From Microvirga ossetica (GTDB lineage: Bacteria; Pseudomonadota; Alphaproteobacteria; Rhizobiales; Beijerinckiaceae): DNA of 64,000 nucleotides. The stretch covers positions 1,178,001 to 1,242,000 of the forward strand of contig NZ_CP016617.1 of assembly GCF_002741015.1 (NCBI RefSeq). Direction: 5' to 3'. The position numbers were made by a program, and so were the translations under genes. Of this stretch, positions 43,559-53,890 are shown piece after piece. The number at the start of each line of letters is the position of its first letter. Position 1 is the stretch's first letter. Below the pieces are notes generated by a model. That model made no database searches and was not told where the DNA came from. It worked only from the letters and a program-made list of their open reading frames with translations.

Positions 43559-45661
43559 CTACTCCAGCCGCACCACGATACTGTCCGTGGCGCCTCTCGC
43601 GTCGATCACGGAAAGGCGAACGAAGCCGGCCCCCTCCGGTTGCCAGAATGCCTCGCGTCGCAGGGTGCCGATCTCCACAGGAGCGCCATCCACCATCCAG
43701 GTTAGAGGGGGAACCCCGCCTGACACCTTGAGGACTAGGCTGCCCCTCTCATCTGACGGATGCGAGAGGCCAAGATCGACCCGCGATCCGTCAAGTGGGA
43801 ACGCAATTTTGAGAGGCGCCTGTACGGTCGAGGCGATCGTCTTCGGCACATCTTGGCGGATATGGCGCAGGGGCGGCGGCAGGGTGGCGGTCGTGGCCTG
43901 CAAGGCGTAGGGAGGTACCGCCAAGGCTCCCGGCTCGACACCGAGACGGGCGTAGGCATCGAACAGGATTGGCGCCGCGATCAAGCGGCCGACGAGACCA
44001 GGTACAGCCGTGCCGTCTGGCCGGCCAACCCAAACTCCTATCGTGAACCGCCGGTCATATCCGACGGCCCAAGCATCGCGATAGCCGTACGACGTGCCAG
44101 TCTTGAAGGCAATCCGTCCGGCAAGCGCATTGTCCGGTGGTGGAGCTCCTCGCAGGATGTCGAAGACGTACCACGCTGAGACAGGGTCGACGATGCGTCG
44201 CCCCTGCGTCGATGCCGCTGGCTCACCGGTATAGCGCACGAGATGTGGCATCTCCCCGCCTCTCGCGAGGCCACTATAGAGTCGTGTCAGGTCAGTTAGC
44301 GTAATGCCGAGGCCGCCGAGGCCGACAGCAAGGCCGGGGGCCGCCTCTTTCGGTATCACAATAGCGGTCTCCGTATCCCGCCGACGCGCCAACAAACGGG
44401 CCGGCCCGAGTTCGTTTAGGAGTTCGACCGCAGGCAGGTTGAGGGACATCTGCAGAGCCTTGCGTGCTGTCACCGTGCCCTGGAAGGCAAGATCGAAGTT
44501 CTCTGGCTGGTAGATCCCATATCGGGAGGGCCTGTCGTCGAGAAGTGTCTCTGGATGGGCCAGACCACCTTCGAAGGCGAGCGCATAAATGAAAGGCTTC
44601 AAAGCTGAGCCAGGCGAACGCATTGCGAGCGTCATGTCGATGGCGCCCGCCCGTTCCTTGCTCATGTAATCGGGACTGCCGACTTGGGCACGCACTTCGC
44701 CCGTCGCATTGTCGAGCACCAAGATCGCGACGGACAGCTTGGAATCGAGCCTTTCGACCCGCTCTCGCGCCAGTTGCTCAAGGTTTGCCTGCAATCGGGC
44801 ATCGATGGCGAGTAGATGCGTGTTTGGATCTGGCCGTTCCGCGACAGCAGCCTCTGCCGCATGGGCTGCCAGCATCGGGAAAGGTCGACGGGCGTCAGGC
44901 ATGGGCGCGGCCTTCGCGGCCTCAGCCTCCGCCGTGGAGATGACGCCACGCTCTCGAGCCCGGTCGAGAACCCGGTTACGGGCAATCAATGCTGCTTGGG
45001 CAAAGCGATCCGGACGGCGCGTCTCCGGCGATTGTGGCAGAGCGACGAGAAGGGCAGCCTCACTGAACGATAGGCGCTTCGGCTCGCGTCCAAAATAGGA
45101 TAGGCTTGCAGCCCGCATGCCCTCGAGATTGCCGCTATACGGTGCCAGCGTGAGGTAAAGACGCAGGATCTCGTTCTTCGAGAGGCGGCTCTCCAGCTGG
45201 ACCGCCCGGATTATCTGGCGAAGTTTTGCAGAAAGCGTACGCTCATCCCTGGGCTCCAAGAGGCGTGCCACCTGCATGGTCAACGTAGACCCACCGGACA
45301 CAACCCTGCCGTTGGCGACGAATTGCCCTGCCGCTCTCAGGAGCGCCAGGGGATCGATGCCAGAATGGCGGTCAAACCGCCCATCCTCGTATGCTTTGAG
45401 CATGGCGAGATAGCGTGGATCGACATCATCTGTCTCGATCGGAAGGCGCCAGCGGCCCCCTTTCATCGCGAAGGGACGCAGTAACTGCCCATGGCGATCA
45501 AGGACCACTGTTGAGCGGTTCTCTACAACGGTCAGATCAAGCGGCCCCAAGCTCTCAGTAGAGTGCCACAGGGCGAGAGCCGGAATGGAAACGACAAGCG
45601 CAAGAGTAGTGGCGAGGATAAGTCCCCACTTTGCTTGCTGACGTTGTCGCTTATCCGTCAC
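43559..45661 (-). CDS. pbpC: Penicillin-binding protein 1C
   Basis: 700 residues, bifunctional class A PBP of the PBP1C type. An N-terminal membrane anchor (WGLILATTLALVVSIPALAL) is followed by a GT51 glycosyltransferase with catalytic E92 in YEDGRFDRHSGID and GGSTLTMQ. The transpeptidase domain has S352 of the SxxK motif (SPGSALKP) and K520 of KTGTS. The C-terminal BiPBP_C module (about 610-700) is present. It begins at a GTG that overlaps the stop of the alpha-2-macroglobulin gene (GTGA), the conserved yfhM-pbpC pair. Together they form a defence and repair unit in the periplasm. The gene appears intact. Confidence 0.95.
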   Translation of the reverse strand: MTDKRQRQQAKWGLILATTLALVVSIPALALWHSTESLGPLDLTVVENRSTVVLDRHGQLLRPFAMKGGRWRLPIETDDVDPRYLAMLKAYEDGRFDRHSGIDPLALLRAAGQFVANGRVVSGGSTLTMQVARLLEPRDERTLSAKLRQIIRAVQLESRLSKNEILRLYLTLAPYSGNLEGMRAASLSYFGREPKRLSFSEAALLVALPQSPETRRPDRFAQAALIARNRVLDRARERGVISTAEAEAAKAAPMPDARRPFPMLAAHAAEAAVAERPDPNTHLLAIDARLQANLEQLARERVERLDSKLSVAILVLDNATGEVRAQVGSPDYMSKERAGAIDMTLAMRSPGSALKPFIYALAFEGGLAHPETLLDDRPSRYGIYQPENFDLAFQGTVTARKALQMSLNLPAVELLNELGPARLLARRRDTETAIVIPKEAAPGLAVGLGGLGITLTDLTRLYSGLARGGEMPHLVRYTGEPAASTQGRRIVDPVSAWYVFDILRGAPPPDNALAGRIAFKTGTSYGYRDAWAVGYDRRFTIGVWVGRPDGTAVPGLVGRLIAAPILFDAYARLGVEPGALAVPPYALQATTATLPPPLRHIRQDVPKTIASTVQAPLKIAFPLDGSRVDLGLSHPSDERGSLVLKVSGGVPPLTWMVDGAPVEIGTLRREAFWQPEGAGFVRLSVIDARGATDSIVVRLE

Positions 45662-48600
45662 TGTTGGCGCACCTGCACGACCCCGACGGAACCGAAGCCC
45701 GTTCGCCCGTAGCGTTCGGGCCGGTACATGTCCTCAACCTGTGCCGATGGGTGAACATAGGTTCCAGGCGACACGGCACGGACCATGTAGGCGACCGTGA
45801 AGAAAGCGGGCTGATCCGGCTTGCGGTCAAAGGCCACGACAAAGCGGTCGTCGCGGTATTCCGTATGCGCCGGCTCCACATCCCGCTTGAGCCAGGAAAG
45901 GTTTGCCACCGTATCGCTGTCCACAAGCTTCGGATTATCGATCTCAAACCCTGCAGGCAAACGGTCGACCAACAGCAAGCGTGCCTCCTTCGCCTCTGCT
46001 TCAGTGACTTTCAGTACCACCACGAGGCGCTCGTTCTGCGGCACGGAAGTGAACTGGACCTCGCTGCCGTCGAGCCTGTAATAGCTCCGTTCCACCGTAT
46101 AACCGTGTGACAGAGCGGGCTCAGGCTCAACCGGATTTCCGGCCACGGTCACAACCGCTTGGACCGGGGTGCGTCCGGCATTGGCGAGGCTAATTGAGGC
46201 GCTATCGAGCACGGCATCCTTGTAGGTGCGGTAAAACGCTCCGCGATGCTCGGCGCCATCGACCGTAAGGACGACATTTTCCGCACCGCGATCCATCGCC
46301 TGCGCGGCCATGACCAGCCAGGCGTCCTCCTGCGTGCTGGTCCGCCGGGTGCCCCGTTCCTCATCGATCACTCGTGCGACCGGCTGCATGATCGCCGGCA
46401 AGTTACTCGCCTCCGAAGCAAGGGCCAGGAGCCCTGCCCCATCCCGCAAGCGTGAGCCATAATCTGGACGGTAACTCCCGGTATCTTGAGCACTCTGCAA
46501 GAGATCAACAGCAGCCAAGAAAGCCTTCTGAGCTCTGGCACCATCGCCAAGCAAAGCGAGCGCCGCACCAATCTGACCACGTGAGAGGGGTGACGCAAAC
46601 TCATCGATCTTCGTATCGGCGAGATAACGAAGATCTCCCATGACCGGGCGGCCGTTACGGGCCAGCACATAAGCCGCATAGGCGAGACTGGCTGCATTTT
46701 CCTCCACCTGGGTCGTGTTGGCGACGAAATTACGCAACCTGTCGAGGGCGAGGTTGAATGCCACTTGCGGCACCGTGAAGCCCCGCTCCCGCGCTCGGGT
46801 CAGGAAGTCGCTGGTGTAGGCATCCAGCCACAGATCGTCACCGCCAACAGACCAGAGGCCGAATGACCCGTTGGAGGCCTGCCGCGCCAGAACGCGTTCG
46901 ATCGCCTGCCGAACTCTTTCATCGGCTGTAGCATCGAGAGAGAGGTTCTCCTCCTCGGCAAGTCGATTGACATAGAGCAGCGGCAAGGCCCGGCTCACGA
47001 CCTGCTCCGTGCAGCCGTAAGGATAGCGGTCGAGGGCTTTGAGAAGGCCCGGCACGTCGAGGCTCGCAAGCGGCGAGACTGAGACGGAGACTGTTCCGGT
47101 GCCTGCGAGGATATCAGCGACGAGATCCTTCGAGATAGTGAGTCTCCCTCCCGGAGCCATCGTCTGCACAGTTCGCCTTGCAAGGGCTCCAGTCCCGGGC
47201 TGGATAGCAATAGCAAAGCTCTGCCTCAGCTCCTGGATATCTGGGCCCTTGAGGACGACGTCGATTTCCGCCGTCCCCTGACCGCCTGCAGTGACCGGAA
47301 TGATGAGGCTGTCCTTTGCCTTTGCTTCGAGCTTGATGGTGGAGCTCAGGGCATCCGCCGCTACGATGATCGGGCCGCGGATGTCGAGATCGAACGTGTA
47401 ATCTCCAGTCGGCCCCTCCACGTTGTCGATCTGCATGAAGAAGCGAGAGCGGTCGCCGACGGACAGGAAACGGGGGAGCGTACCTGTCAGCACGACGGGG
47501 TCGCGGACGATCACGTCTGCGCTCGAACTGCCAACGCGGCCCTTCGTCCAGGCGACAGCCATGACCCGCACGGTACCGTTGAAGGCAGGGAGATCGAAAT
47601 TGATGTCGGCAGAGCCATCTGGCTCCACCTTCACCACACCTGAGAAGCGTGCCAGCGGCTCCTGGGTCGGCGGGATGCCGTCGAGGGCCTTCGGCTCCAT
47701 GTCGCCGCCCGAACGGATGGCCCCGCGGGTGCCCTGCATGCCGTCGATAAGATAGCCGTAGAGATCCCGGATCTCAGAGGAGAGTTGCTTCTGACCGAAG
47801 AAATAGGTTGTTGGGTTCGGCGCCTCATAACGCGTGAGGTTGAGGATTCCCACGTTGACCGCCGCGACGGTGATCCGCGCTTCCTCGCCTGGTGCCAGCC
47901 CGGCAACCTTGATCGGCATGGTCAAACTTCCCCGAGGTCGGGCACTACTCGGGGCGTTCAGGCTCACTTGGAGGTTTCGAGCGTCACGGTCGACTTCGAA
48001 CCAGGCTGTACCCAACGACCGTCCGGGCATCCGCTTCGCTGCCTGATCAAGGGGGCGATGTGCTATGGCAATGACGTAAGCCCCCGAACCCCAAGAGGGC
48101 TGTACAGGCAGGCTGACATTCGTGCCTTCCGCTGCCACATCGACCACGCGGATGTCGTGCACCCGGTCGCTGACGACAGCCAGCGTCGCTTTGCCCTTGA
48201 AACGCGGGTTGAGGCGCAGCTGCATGGGTTCGCCGGCGCGATAGCTCGCCTGGTCGAGGCTCATATCGAGAAGGTCTGGCGTGTCGGCCGTCTGGTCTCC
48301 GGACCAGCCCACCGTGAAGGACAGACTGGTCTGCCCGGTTTCGCCGAGGTCGGGGGCACTCACGTCAAGCCTGTAGGTGCCCCACTCTACGGGAACCGAA
48401 ATACGCCCTGACGTATCGGCGGTTACATTGATACGCCCATCTGTCACGCGGCGTGTTGCTTTGACCGGCTCGTAACCCCAGCGCCCATCGGAATTGTACC
48501 ACTGATAGCGTCGTTCGATCTTATACAGGCTCCAGGTGACGTTGCCGCTGGCAAGTCGCTTGCCCGTCGGATCTGCAAGAACGACATCGAAGGTGGCGTT

Positions 48601-50670
48601 CGCCCCCTCCCCGAGCTGTCCGGCAAAATTCTTACGTACGGCCACCACCGGACCCTTCGGCAGGATCGGCAGCGTCAGGCTGCGCTCCACTGCCCGTCCC
48701 CCAGCCTCAGCCACGCGTAAGGTGAACCTCGCCTCGGTCGGGCGCGGTGCCGCCATGTCCTGCACCGGGATCTGAAGATTGGCACGTCCCTGTGCATCCG
48801 TCGTGGCACTCTGCTCGATCTCTGCCGTGGAAGCATCGACCGTCTCGTCGTCGAGGCCGGTCGTGTAGCCCTCAAGCCCCTTGATGCCGCTCGCGGATGC
48901 CGCTGCGACCGTGACCTCGCCGCTAACCGAGAGTCCTGCCCCGGGAGCGCCGTAGAGATATCGCGCCGCCAAATCGATGGGAGCCGGCTGTCCCGGCCGC
49001 AGAGCATCCACCTTCGGCGTAAGGGTCAGTTCCAGCCGTTCGGGCACGTAATCTTCGACCAGGAAACTTGCGTCACCAACCGATGAACCCTTGGGATCGG
49101 TATAGGCGGCGATCCGCCAGGTGCCACGTAGGGATCCCGGCAGGATGGGGATTGATAAGGCGCGGCCGCCAAGGCCTTGGTCCTCGACCAAAGCTCGACG
49201 GTACTCGACGCCGTCGGGTCGCCGCACCACGATGGTCAGTGGCACTCCTGGGACTGCGGCGCCCTTCGCGTCCCGCAGGAGCGCTGACAACGCCACAGTC
49301 TCGCCGGTCCGGTAAACGCCGCGCTCCGTGTAGAGGTAGGCATCGACAGCGCCGGACGCAGCCCGTCCCTTCACACCCCGGTCGGTCAGATCGAACGCCG
49401 CGGTGCCGAGGTCGAGGAAACCATAATCGACCCCCTCCGTCGCTACCACGAGGCCCGGTGCAAGCCCGCCCTCGCCTCTGGCGAGACCCGGATCGAAGAC
49501 GGCGACCCCCATGGCGTCGGTCTTCTTCGTCGACAAAACCTCGTTGTTGCGGGCGACCAGCCTCACCTCCACGTTAGCACGTGGTTCGGCGCCAGCGAGC
49601 GATCGCACGAAGACCTGCACGCCACCCTTGCCGGTGAAGGCCGTCAGACCGAGGTCGGACACCACGAACCATTGCGTGGCGATATTCTCGTAGCCCTCGG
49701 CGCTTTCGTTATCTGTCGCCGTGCCGTCATGAGGCTTCGCGGTCATCACGTAGACGCCAGGCTCGAGCTTGCCGACCGCCTCCATGACCGGGAAGGCCGT
49801 GACCACGTCCCGATTGAGAGCGGAGCCCGTATCGAGCGTGCCGTTCCAGATCTTTAAGCCCTTGTCGCGAGCAATTTCGGCGGCGGAGTAGCGGGTGAGC
49901 TGTCCAAGAAAATCGTAGGACCGCACGGTCGGCAGAAGGTTGCGGTCGCCAATCCGATAGACCTCGACATCGACTTTGTACGTGTTCACCGACACGACCG
50001 GGATGCCTTCCTGCCCCGTGCTCGGCAGCACGTAATTGCGACCGGTAAAACGGGCTTGGGGCGCACGGTCCCGAACATAGACCTCGTAATCCGCCGCCTT
50101 GATCAGGCTCTCTCCCACAGCCGACGGCAGTCCTTGCCGGAGGACGATGGCGTAGCGCTCACTGTGTTTCAGACCATCGACGCAGAGCTGTTGTCCCTCG
50201 GCTGATACTGCCGCATTGGCGTTGCCAGAGACAGCCACGTAGGGAGCAAAATCCACCTTGCCGGCCGTCAGCGGATCGGAGAACTGGAAGCAAACACGGG
50301 GCGAAGCCGAGTCGGAGTCCACCTTGAAGTCAGTCACCCTGAAGCCGTGCTCCTCGCGGAGTTGCTCGTAGGTCGAGCGTACATCAGGATTATCTTGAAG
50401 TTTTAAGCTCGCCGCATAGGCGTTGAGAGATGGACGCCACGCCTGCTGGGCCGCATAGACCTCGCCAAGAAGCGCAAGAGACATAGCCTCGTCGTTAGGT
50501 GTCCTTGCGCGTTGGTAAGCGGCATATGCTGCCGCGGCCTGACGCTCCTGCAGCTTGTAGCGCTCATCCCAGTTATTGCCTGGATTGATCGCGAGCGCCG
50601 CTCTGGCATAGCTGTACCAGCCCGCTGCATTGTCAGGCTCCACAGCAATGGTGGCAGCGAAGAGATCCAA
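45658..50670 (-). pseudogene. Bacterial alpha-2-macroglobulin (YfhM-type), N-terminus removed by IS21-B
   Basis: About 1670 codons remain. A TPR-like beginning (WYSYARAALAINPGNNWDER, EAMSLALLGEVYAAQQAW) is followed by MG domains and the thioester motif GCTEQ (Cys at 47011-47013) in YPYGCTEQVVSRALPLL. The alpha-alpha thioester domain, CUB-like region and receptor-binding domain reach the stop. The protein normally has a signal peptide or lipobox and about 100 residues more. Here the frame starts at the IS junction (TTG at 50670), so it cannot be exported by its own signal. It traps foreign proteases in the periplasm and pairs with pbpC. Confidence 0.9.
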
Positions 50671-50793
50671 TGTGAGAACGGCGGTGCAAAATTTGACCAC
50701 GGTAGCGGCGGGATAGACCCGCTGCGGGCGGCGCAAAAGTCGTCCACCTATTCCCTTTCTGCCGGTTGCAGGGAGGGCTGGGGGATTTTCACC

Positions 50794-52281
50794 GTGGAAC
50801 TTTACCGGAAGGTTCGGCTGGCGTGCTCTGAAGGCATGAGCCAGCGCGAGGCGGCGAAGCATTTCAACATATCGCGCGACAGCGTTCGCAAGATGATGGC
50901 CTATGCGGAGCCGCCCGGCTATCGGCGTCATGCTCCTGTCCGGCGCCCGAAGCTGGAAACGTTCGTCCCGATCATCGATGCCTGGCTGGAGGGCGATCGG
51001 TCGGTTCACCGCAAGCAACGCCATACGGCGAAGCGGGTGTTTGACCGGCTCCGGGAGGAGCATGGGTTCACCGGCGGCTATACGACGATCAAAGACTACA
51101 TCCGCGAGCGCGAGCGGCGATGCCAGGAGATGTTTGTGCCGCTGTCGCACCCACCCGGCCATGCGCAGGCCGACTTCGGGGAGGCGGTGGTCGTGATCGG
51201 CGGGGTGGAGCAGAAAGCGCATTTCTTCGTGCTTGATCTTCCGCACAGCGATGCGTGTTTCGTCCGGGCCTATCCCGCGGCTGTGTCTGAGGCCTGGGTG
51301 GACGGCCACATCCAGGCCTTTGCCTTCTTCGGTGCGGTGCCGCAGTCGGTGCTCTATGACAATGACCGCTGCCTGGTGGCAAAGATCCTGCCGGACGGGA
51401 CGCGCAAGCGGGCGGCGTTGTTCAGTGGTTTCCTGTCGCACTACGTGATCCGGGATCGCTACGGTCGTCCGGGCAAGGGGAACGACAAAGGGAATGTGGA
51501 GGGCCTCGTCGGTTATTCCCGTCGCAACTTCATGGTGCCAATCCCGAACTTCCCGAGCTGGGAGACCTTCAACACCTGGCTGGAGGGGCAATGCCGCAAG
51601 CGGCAGGATGACAAGCTGCGGGGGCCGGCCGAGACGATCGGCCAGCGCCTGCAGCGGGATACCGCGGCCATGCGTCCCCTGCCGGCCTCGCCATTTGAGG
51701 CCTGCGATCAGGCCAGCGGGCGCGTCTCATCGCAGTCGCTCGTGCGCTACAAGACCAACGACTACTCGGTGCCCGTGGCCTGGGGCCATCAGGATGTCTG
51801 GATCCGGGGCTATGTCGACGAGGTGGTGATCGGCTGCCGCAGCGAGGTCATTGCGCGCCATCCCCGCAGCTACGAGCGGGAAGAGGTGATCTTTAATCCG
51901 CTACATTACCTCCCGTTGATCGAGAACAAGATCAACGCACTCGATCAGGCCGCTCCTTTGCAGGGATGGGACCTGCCCGAGGAGTTCGCGACCTTGCGCG
52001 GCTTGATGGAAGTCCGCATGAACAAGCAGGGCCGGCGCGAATATGTGCAGGTGCTGCGGCTGCTGGAACTCTTCAATCTCCCGGATCTCCATGCTGCGGT
52101 GAAGCAGGCCCTGCAGATGGGGGCGATCGGCTTCGATGCGGTCAAGCATCTGGTCCTGTGCCGGGTGGAGCGCAGACCGCCGCGGCTGGACCTCGATGTT
52201 TACCCCTATCTGCCGAAAGCCAGGGTCGAGAAGACATCGGCGGCGGCCTATATGTGCCTGATCTCGGAGGATGCCGCATGA
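50794..52281 (+). CDS. istA: IS21-family transposase IstA
   Basis: 495 residues from GTG, preceded by GGGAGGG. HTH: LACSEGMSQREAAKHFNISR then DSVRKMMAYA. DDE core: GHAQADFGEAVVVIGG (Asp), PQSVLYDNDRCLVA (Asp), KGNVEGLVGYSRRNFMVP (Glu). It is a different subgroup from IS21-A. Overlaps istB by ATGA. Intact. Confidence 0.93.
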   Translation: MELYRKVRLACSEGMSQREAAKHFNISRDSVRKMMAYAEPPGYRRHAPVRRPKLETFVPIIDAWLEGDRSVHRKQRHTAKRVFDRLREEHGFTGGYTTIKDYIRERERRCQEMFVPLSHPPGHAQADFGEAVVVIGGVEQKAHFFVLDLPHSDACFVRAYPAAVSEAWVDGHIQAFAFFGAVPQSVLYDNDRCLVAKILPDGTRKRAALFSGFLSHYVIRDRYGRPGKGNDKGNVEGLVGYSRRNFMVPIPNFPSWETFNTWLEGQCRKRQDDKLRGPAETIGQRLQRDTAAMRPLPASPFEACDQASGRVSSQSLVRYKTNDYSVPVAWGHQDVWIRGYVDEVVIGCRSEVIARHPRSYEREEVIFNPLHYLPLIENKINALDQAAPLQGWDLPEEFATLRGLMEVRMNKQGRREYVQVLRLLELFNLPDLHAAVKQALQMGAIGFDAVKHLVLCRVERRPPRLDLDVYPYLPKARVEKTSAAAYMCLISEDAA

Positions 52282-53045
52282 GCGCTGAAGCTCCCGAGAT
52301 TTTGCTCGCCCACCACCTCAAGGCGCTCAAACTGCCCACATTCCTGCGCGAGCACCAGAAGCTGGCCCGCCAATGCGCCACCGAGGGGCTTGACCATGTC
52401 CGCTTCTTGGCCCGGCTCGTGGAGATGGAGCTGATCGACCGCGAGCGGCGGATGGTCGAGCGGCGCATCAAGACCGCGAAGTTCCCGGCCGTCAAAAGCC
52501 TCGACAGCTTCGACTTCGCCGCCATCCCGAGACTGAACAAGATGCAGGTCCTAGAGCTGGCGCGTGGCGAGTGGATCGAGCGGCGCGAGAATGTCATTGC
52601 CCTCGGCCCCTCCGGCACCGGCAAGACCCATATCGCCCTGGGGCTCGGGCTGGCCGCCTGCCAAAGGGGACTGTCCGTCGGCTTCACCACAGCCTCTGCC
52701 CTGGTCAGCGAGATGATGGAGGCCCGTGACGAGCGCCGCCTGCTTCGTCTCCAGAGGCAGATGGCCGGATACAAGCTGCTGATCATCGACGAACTGGGCT
52801 TCGTGCCCCTCTCGAAGACCGGGGCGGAGCTGCTGTTCGAGCTGATCTCGCGACGCTACGAACGCGGCGCCACCCTCATAACCAGCAATCTGCCCTTTGA
52901 CGAATGGACCGAGACCCTTGGCTCAGAACGCCTTACGGGCGCACTTCTCGACCGACTGACCCACCATGTCAGCATCCTCGAGATGAACGGCGAGAGCTAC
53001 CGTCTTGCTCATAGCCGATCGCGCAAACGGCAAACATCGTCCTGA
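52278..53045 (+). CDS. istB: IS21-family helper ATPase IstB
   Basis: 255 residues from the ATG that overlaps the istA stop. Walker A is ALGPSGTGKTHIALGL, Walker B is KLLIIDELGFVPLS, and sensor-1 ITSNLPFDEW follows. Its basic C-terminus (AHSRSRKRQ) is typical. Complete AAA+ helper of IS21 transposition. Confidence 0.95.
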   Translation: MSAEAPEILLAHHLKALKLPTFLREHQKLARQCATEGLDHVRFLARLVEMELIDRERRMVERRIKTAKFPAVKSLDSFDFAAIPRLNKMQVLELARGEWIERRENVIALGPSGTGKTHIALGLGLAACQRGLSVGFTTASALVSEMMEARDERRLLRLQRQMAGYKLLIIDELGFVPLSKTGAELLFELISRRYERGATLITSNLPFDEWTETLGSERLTGALLDRLTHHVSILEMNGESYRLAHSRSRKRQTSS

Positions 53046-53175
53046 AATCAACCCGATGACAATTGGCCCAGGGGGCCAATGCGCCATGGCACGCGCCAGC
53101 TATGTGGTCAGCGCGCCCGCCACTGGCCCAGTTTTGCGCCGCCCCGTGGTCGACTTTTGAACCGCCGTTGACACA

Positions 53176-53680
53176 CTGGCCGTTGCATGTTCTTGAGCGC
53201 GCGCTCGCCGAGGTACTCGAAGTCACACTCTAGCTTGCCCTGGAGATGATCGTAGGCCGTACCGGAAATGCACACGCCTCCGGGATCTGCCAGGGTCTGG
53301 AGGCAGGCCGCGATGTTGACCCCGTCGCCGTAGAGATCCCCGTCGTTCTCGTGAACCACGTCGCCCAAATTAATGCCGATGCGGAAGACGATCTATCGCT
53401 CAGTTGGGGCATCCACCTGCTTCGCGGCAACGGCCTTTTGAACAGCAACGGCACAGGCCACCGCATCGACAACCGAGCCGAACTCGGCGAGTGCCCCGTC
53501 TCCCATCAGCTTGACAATACGACCATGATGCTCGGCCAGCAGCGGATCGACAACCTCTCGGCGGAGAGCCTTTAGGGCCGACAGCGTCTCAGCCTCGTCC
53601 TGCTCGACAAGGCGGGAATAGCTGACGACATCCGCGGCGAGGATCGCCGCCAGCCGCCGCTCCACCCAAGAAGTCGCCAT
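53176..53680 (-). pseudogene. Class III adenylate/guanylate cyclase, truncated with in-frame stop
   Basis: Starts MATSWVERRLAAILAADVVS with the metal-binding Asp of the cyclase core and the second Asp in KLMGDGALAEF. After QVDAPTER a TAG (53393-53395) interrupts the frame. Family sequence resumes immediately as IVFRIGINLGDVVHENDGDL then YGDGVNIAACLQTLA. It ends in ERALKNMQRP where IS21-B cuts in. So the gene has both a nonsense mutation and a truncation. In full-length relatives a C-terminal sensory or TPR region follows. Confidence 0.85.
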
Positions 53681-53890
53681 GGCTGCCTCTCCTTCGGGAG
53701 GTCGGCCGAAGGGGTCGCTCGCAATCGATGCGCCCCATCAGGTTACCCGATATCACAACAGCGTCAGGTCAGGATATCACTGAGGCAGTCCGGTGGCGAC
53801 GCTTCGCCGGAGGCTCTCGCACAAGTGGAATTTTCCCCATGCAGACTTGAGGGGCTGGGCAGTGACCTCACGTCGTCTGCGTCATGGTCC

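Larger units (their letters stand above)
50671..53175 (+). mobile_element. IS21-family insertion sequence B
   Basis: 2505 bp. Ends: left TGTGAGAACGGCGGTGCAAA, right (complement) TGTGTCAACGGCGGTTCAAA. It carries istA and istB. The left flank is an alpha-2-macroglobulin gene and the right flank an adenylate cyclase gene, both truncated, and the flanking bases (GATCCAA and CTGGCCG) do not match. So this copy marks a deletion or recombination junction, not a simple insertion. Confidence 0.85.

Noticed and set aside
50671..51591. Macroglobulin frame continuing 307 codons into IS21-B
   Set aside because: The extra residues are the antisense of istA, begin beyond the IS terminal repeat and have no macroglobulin or signal sequence. 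The frame is open only by chance.
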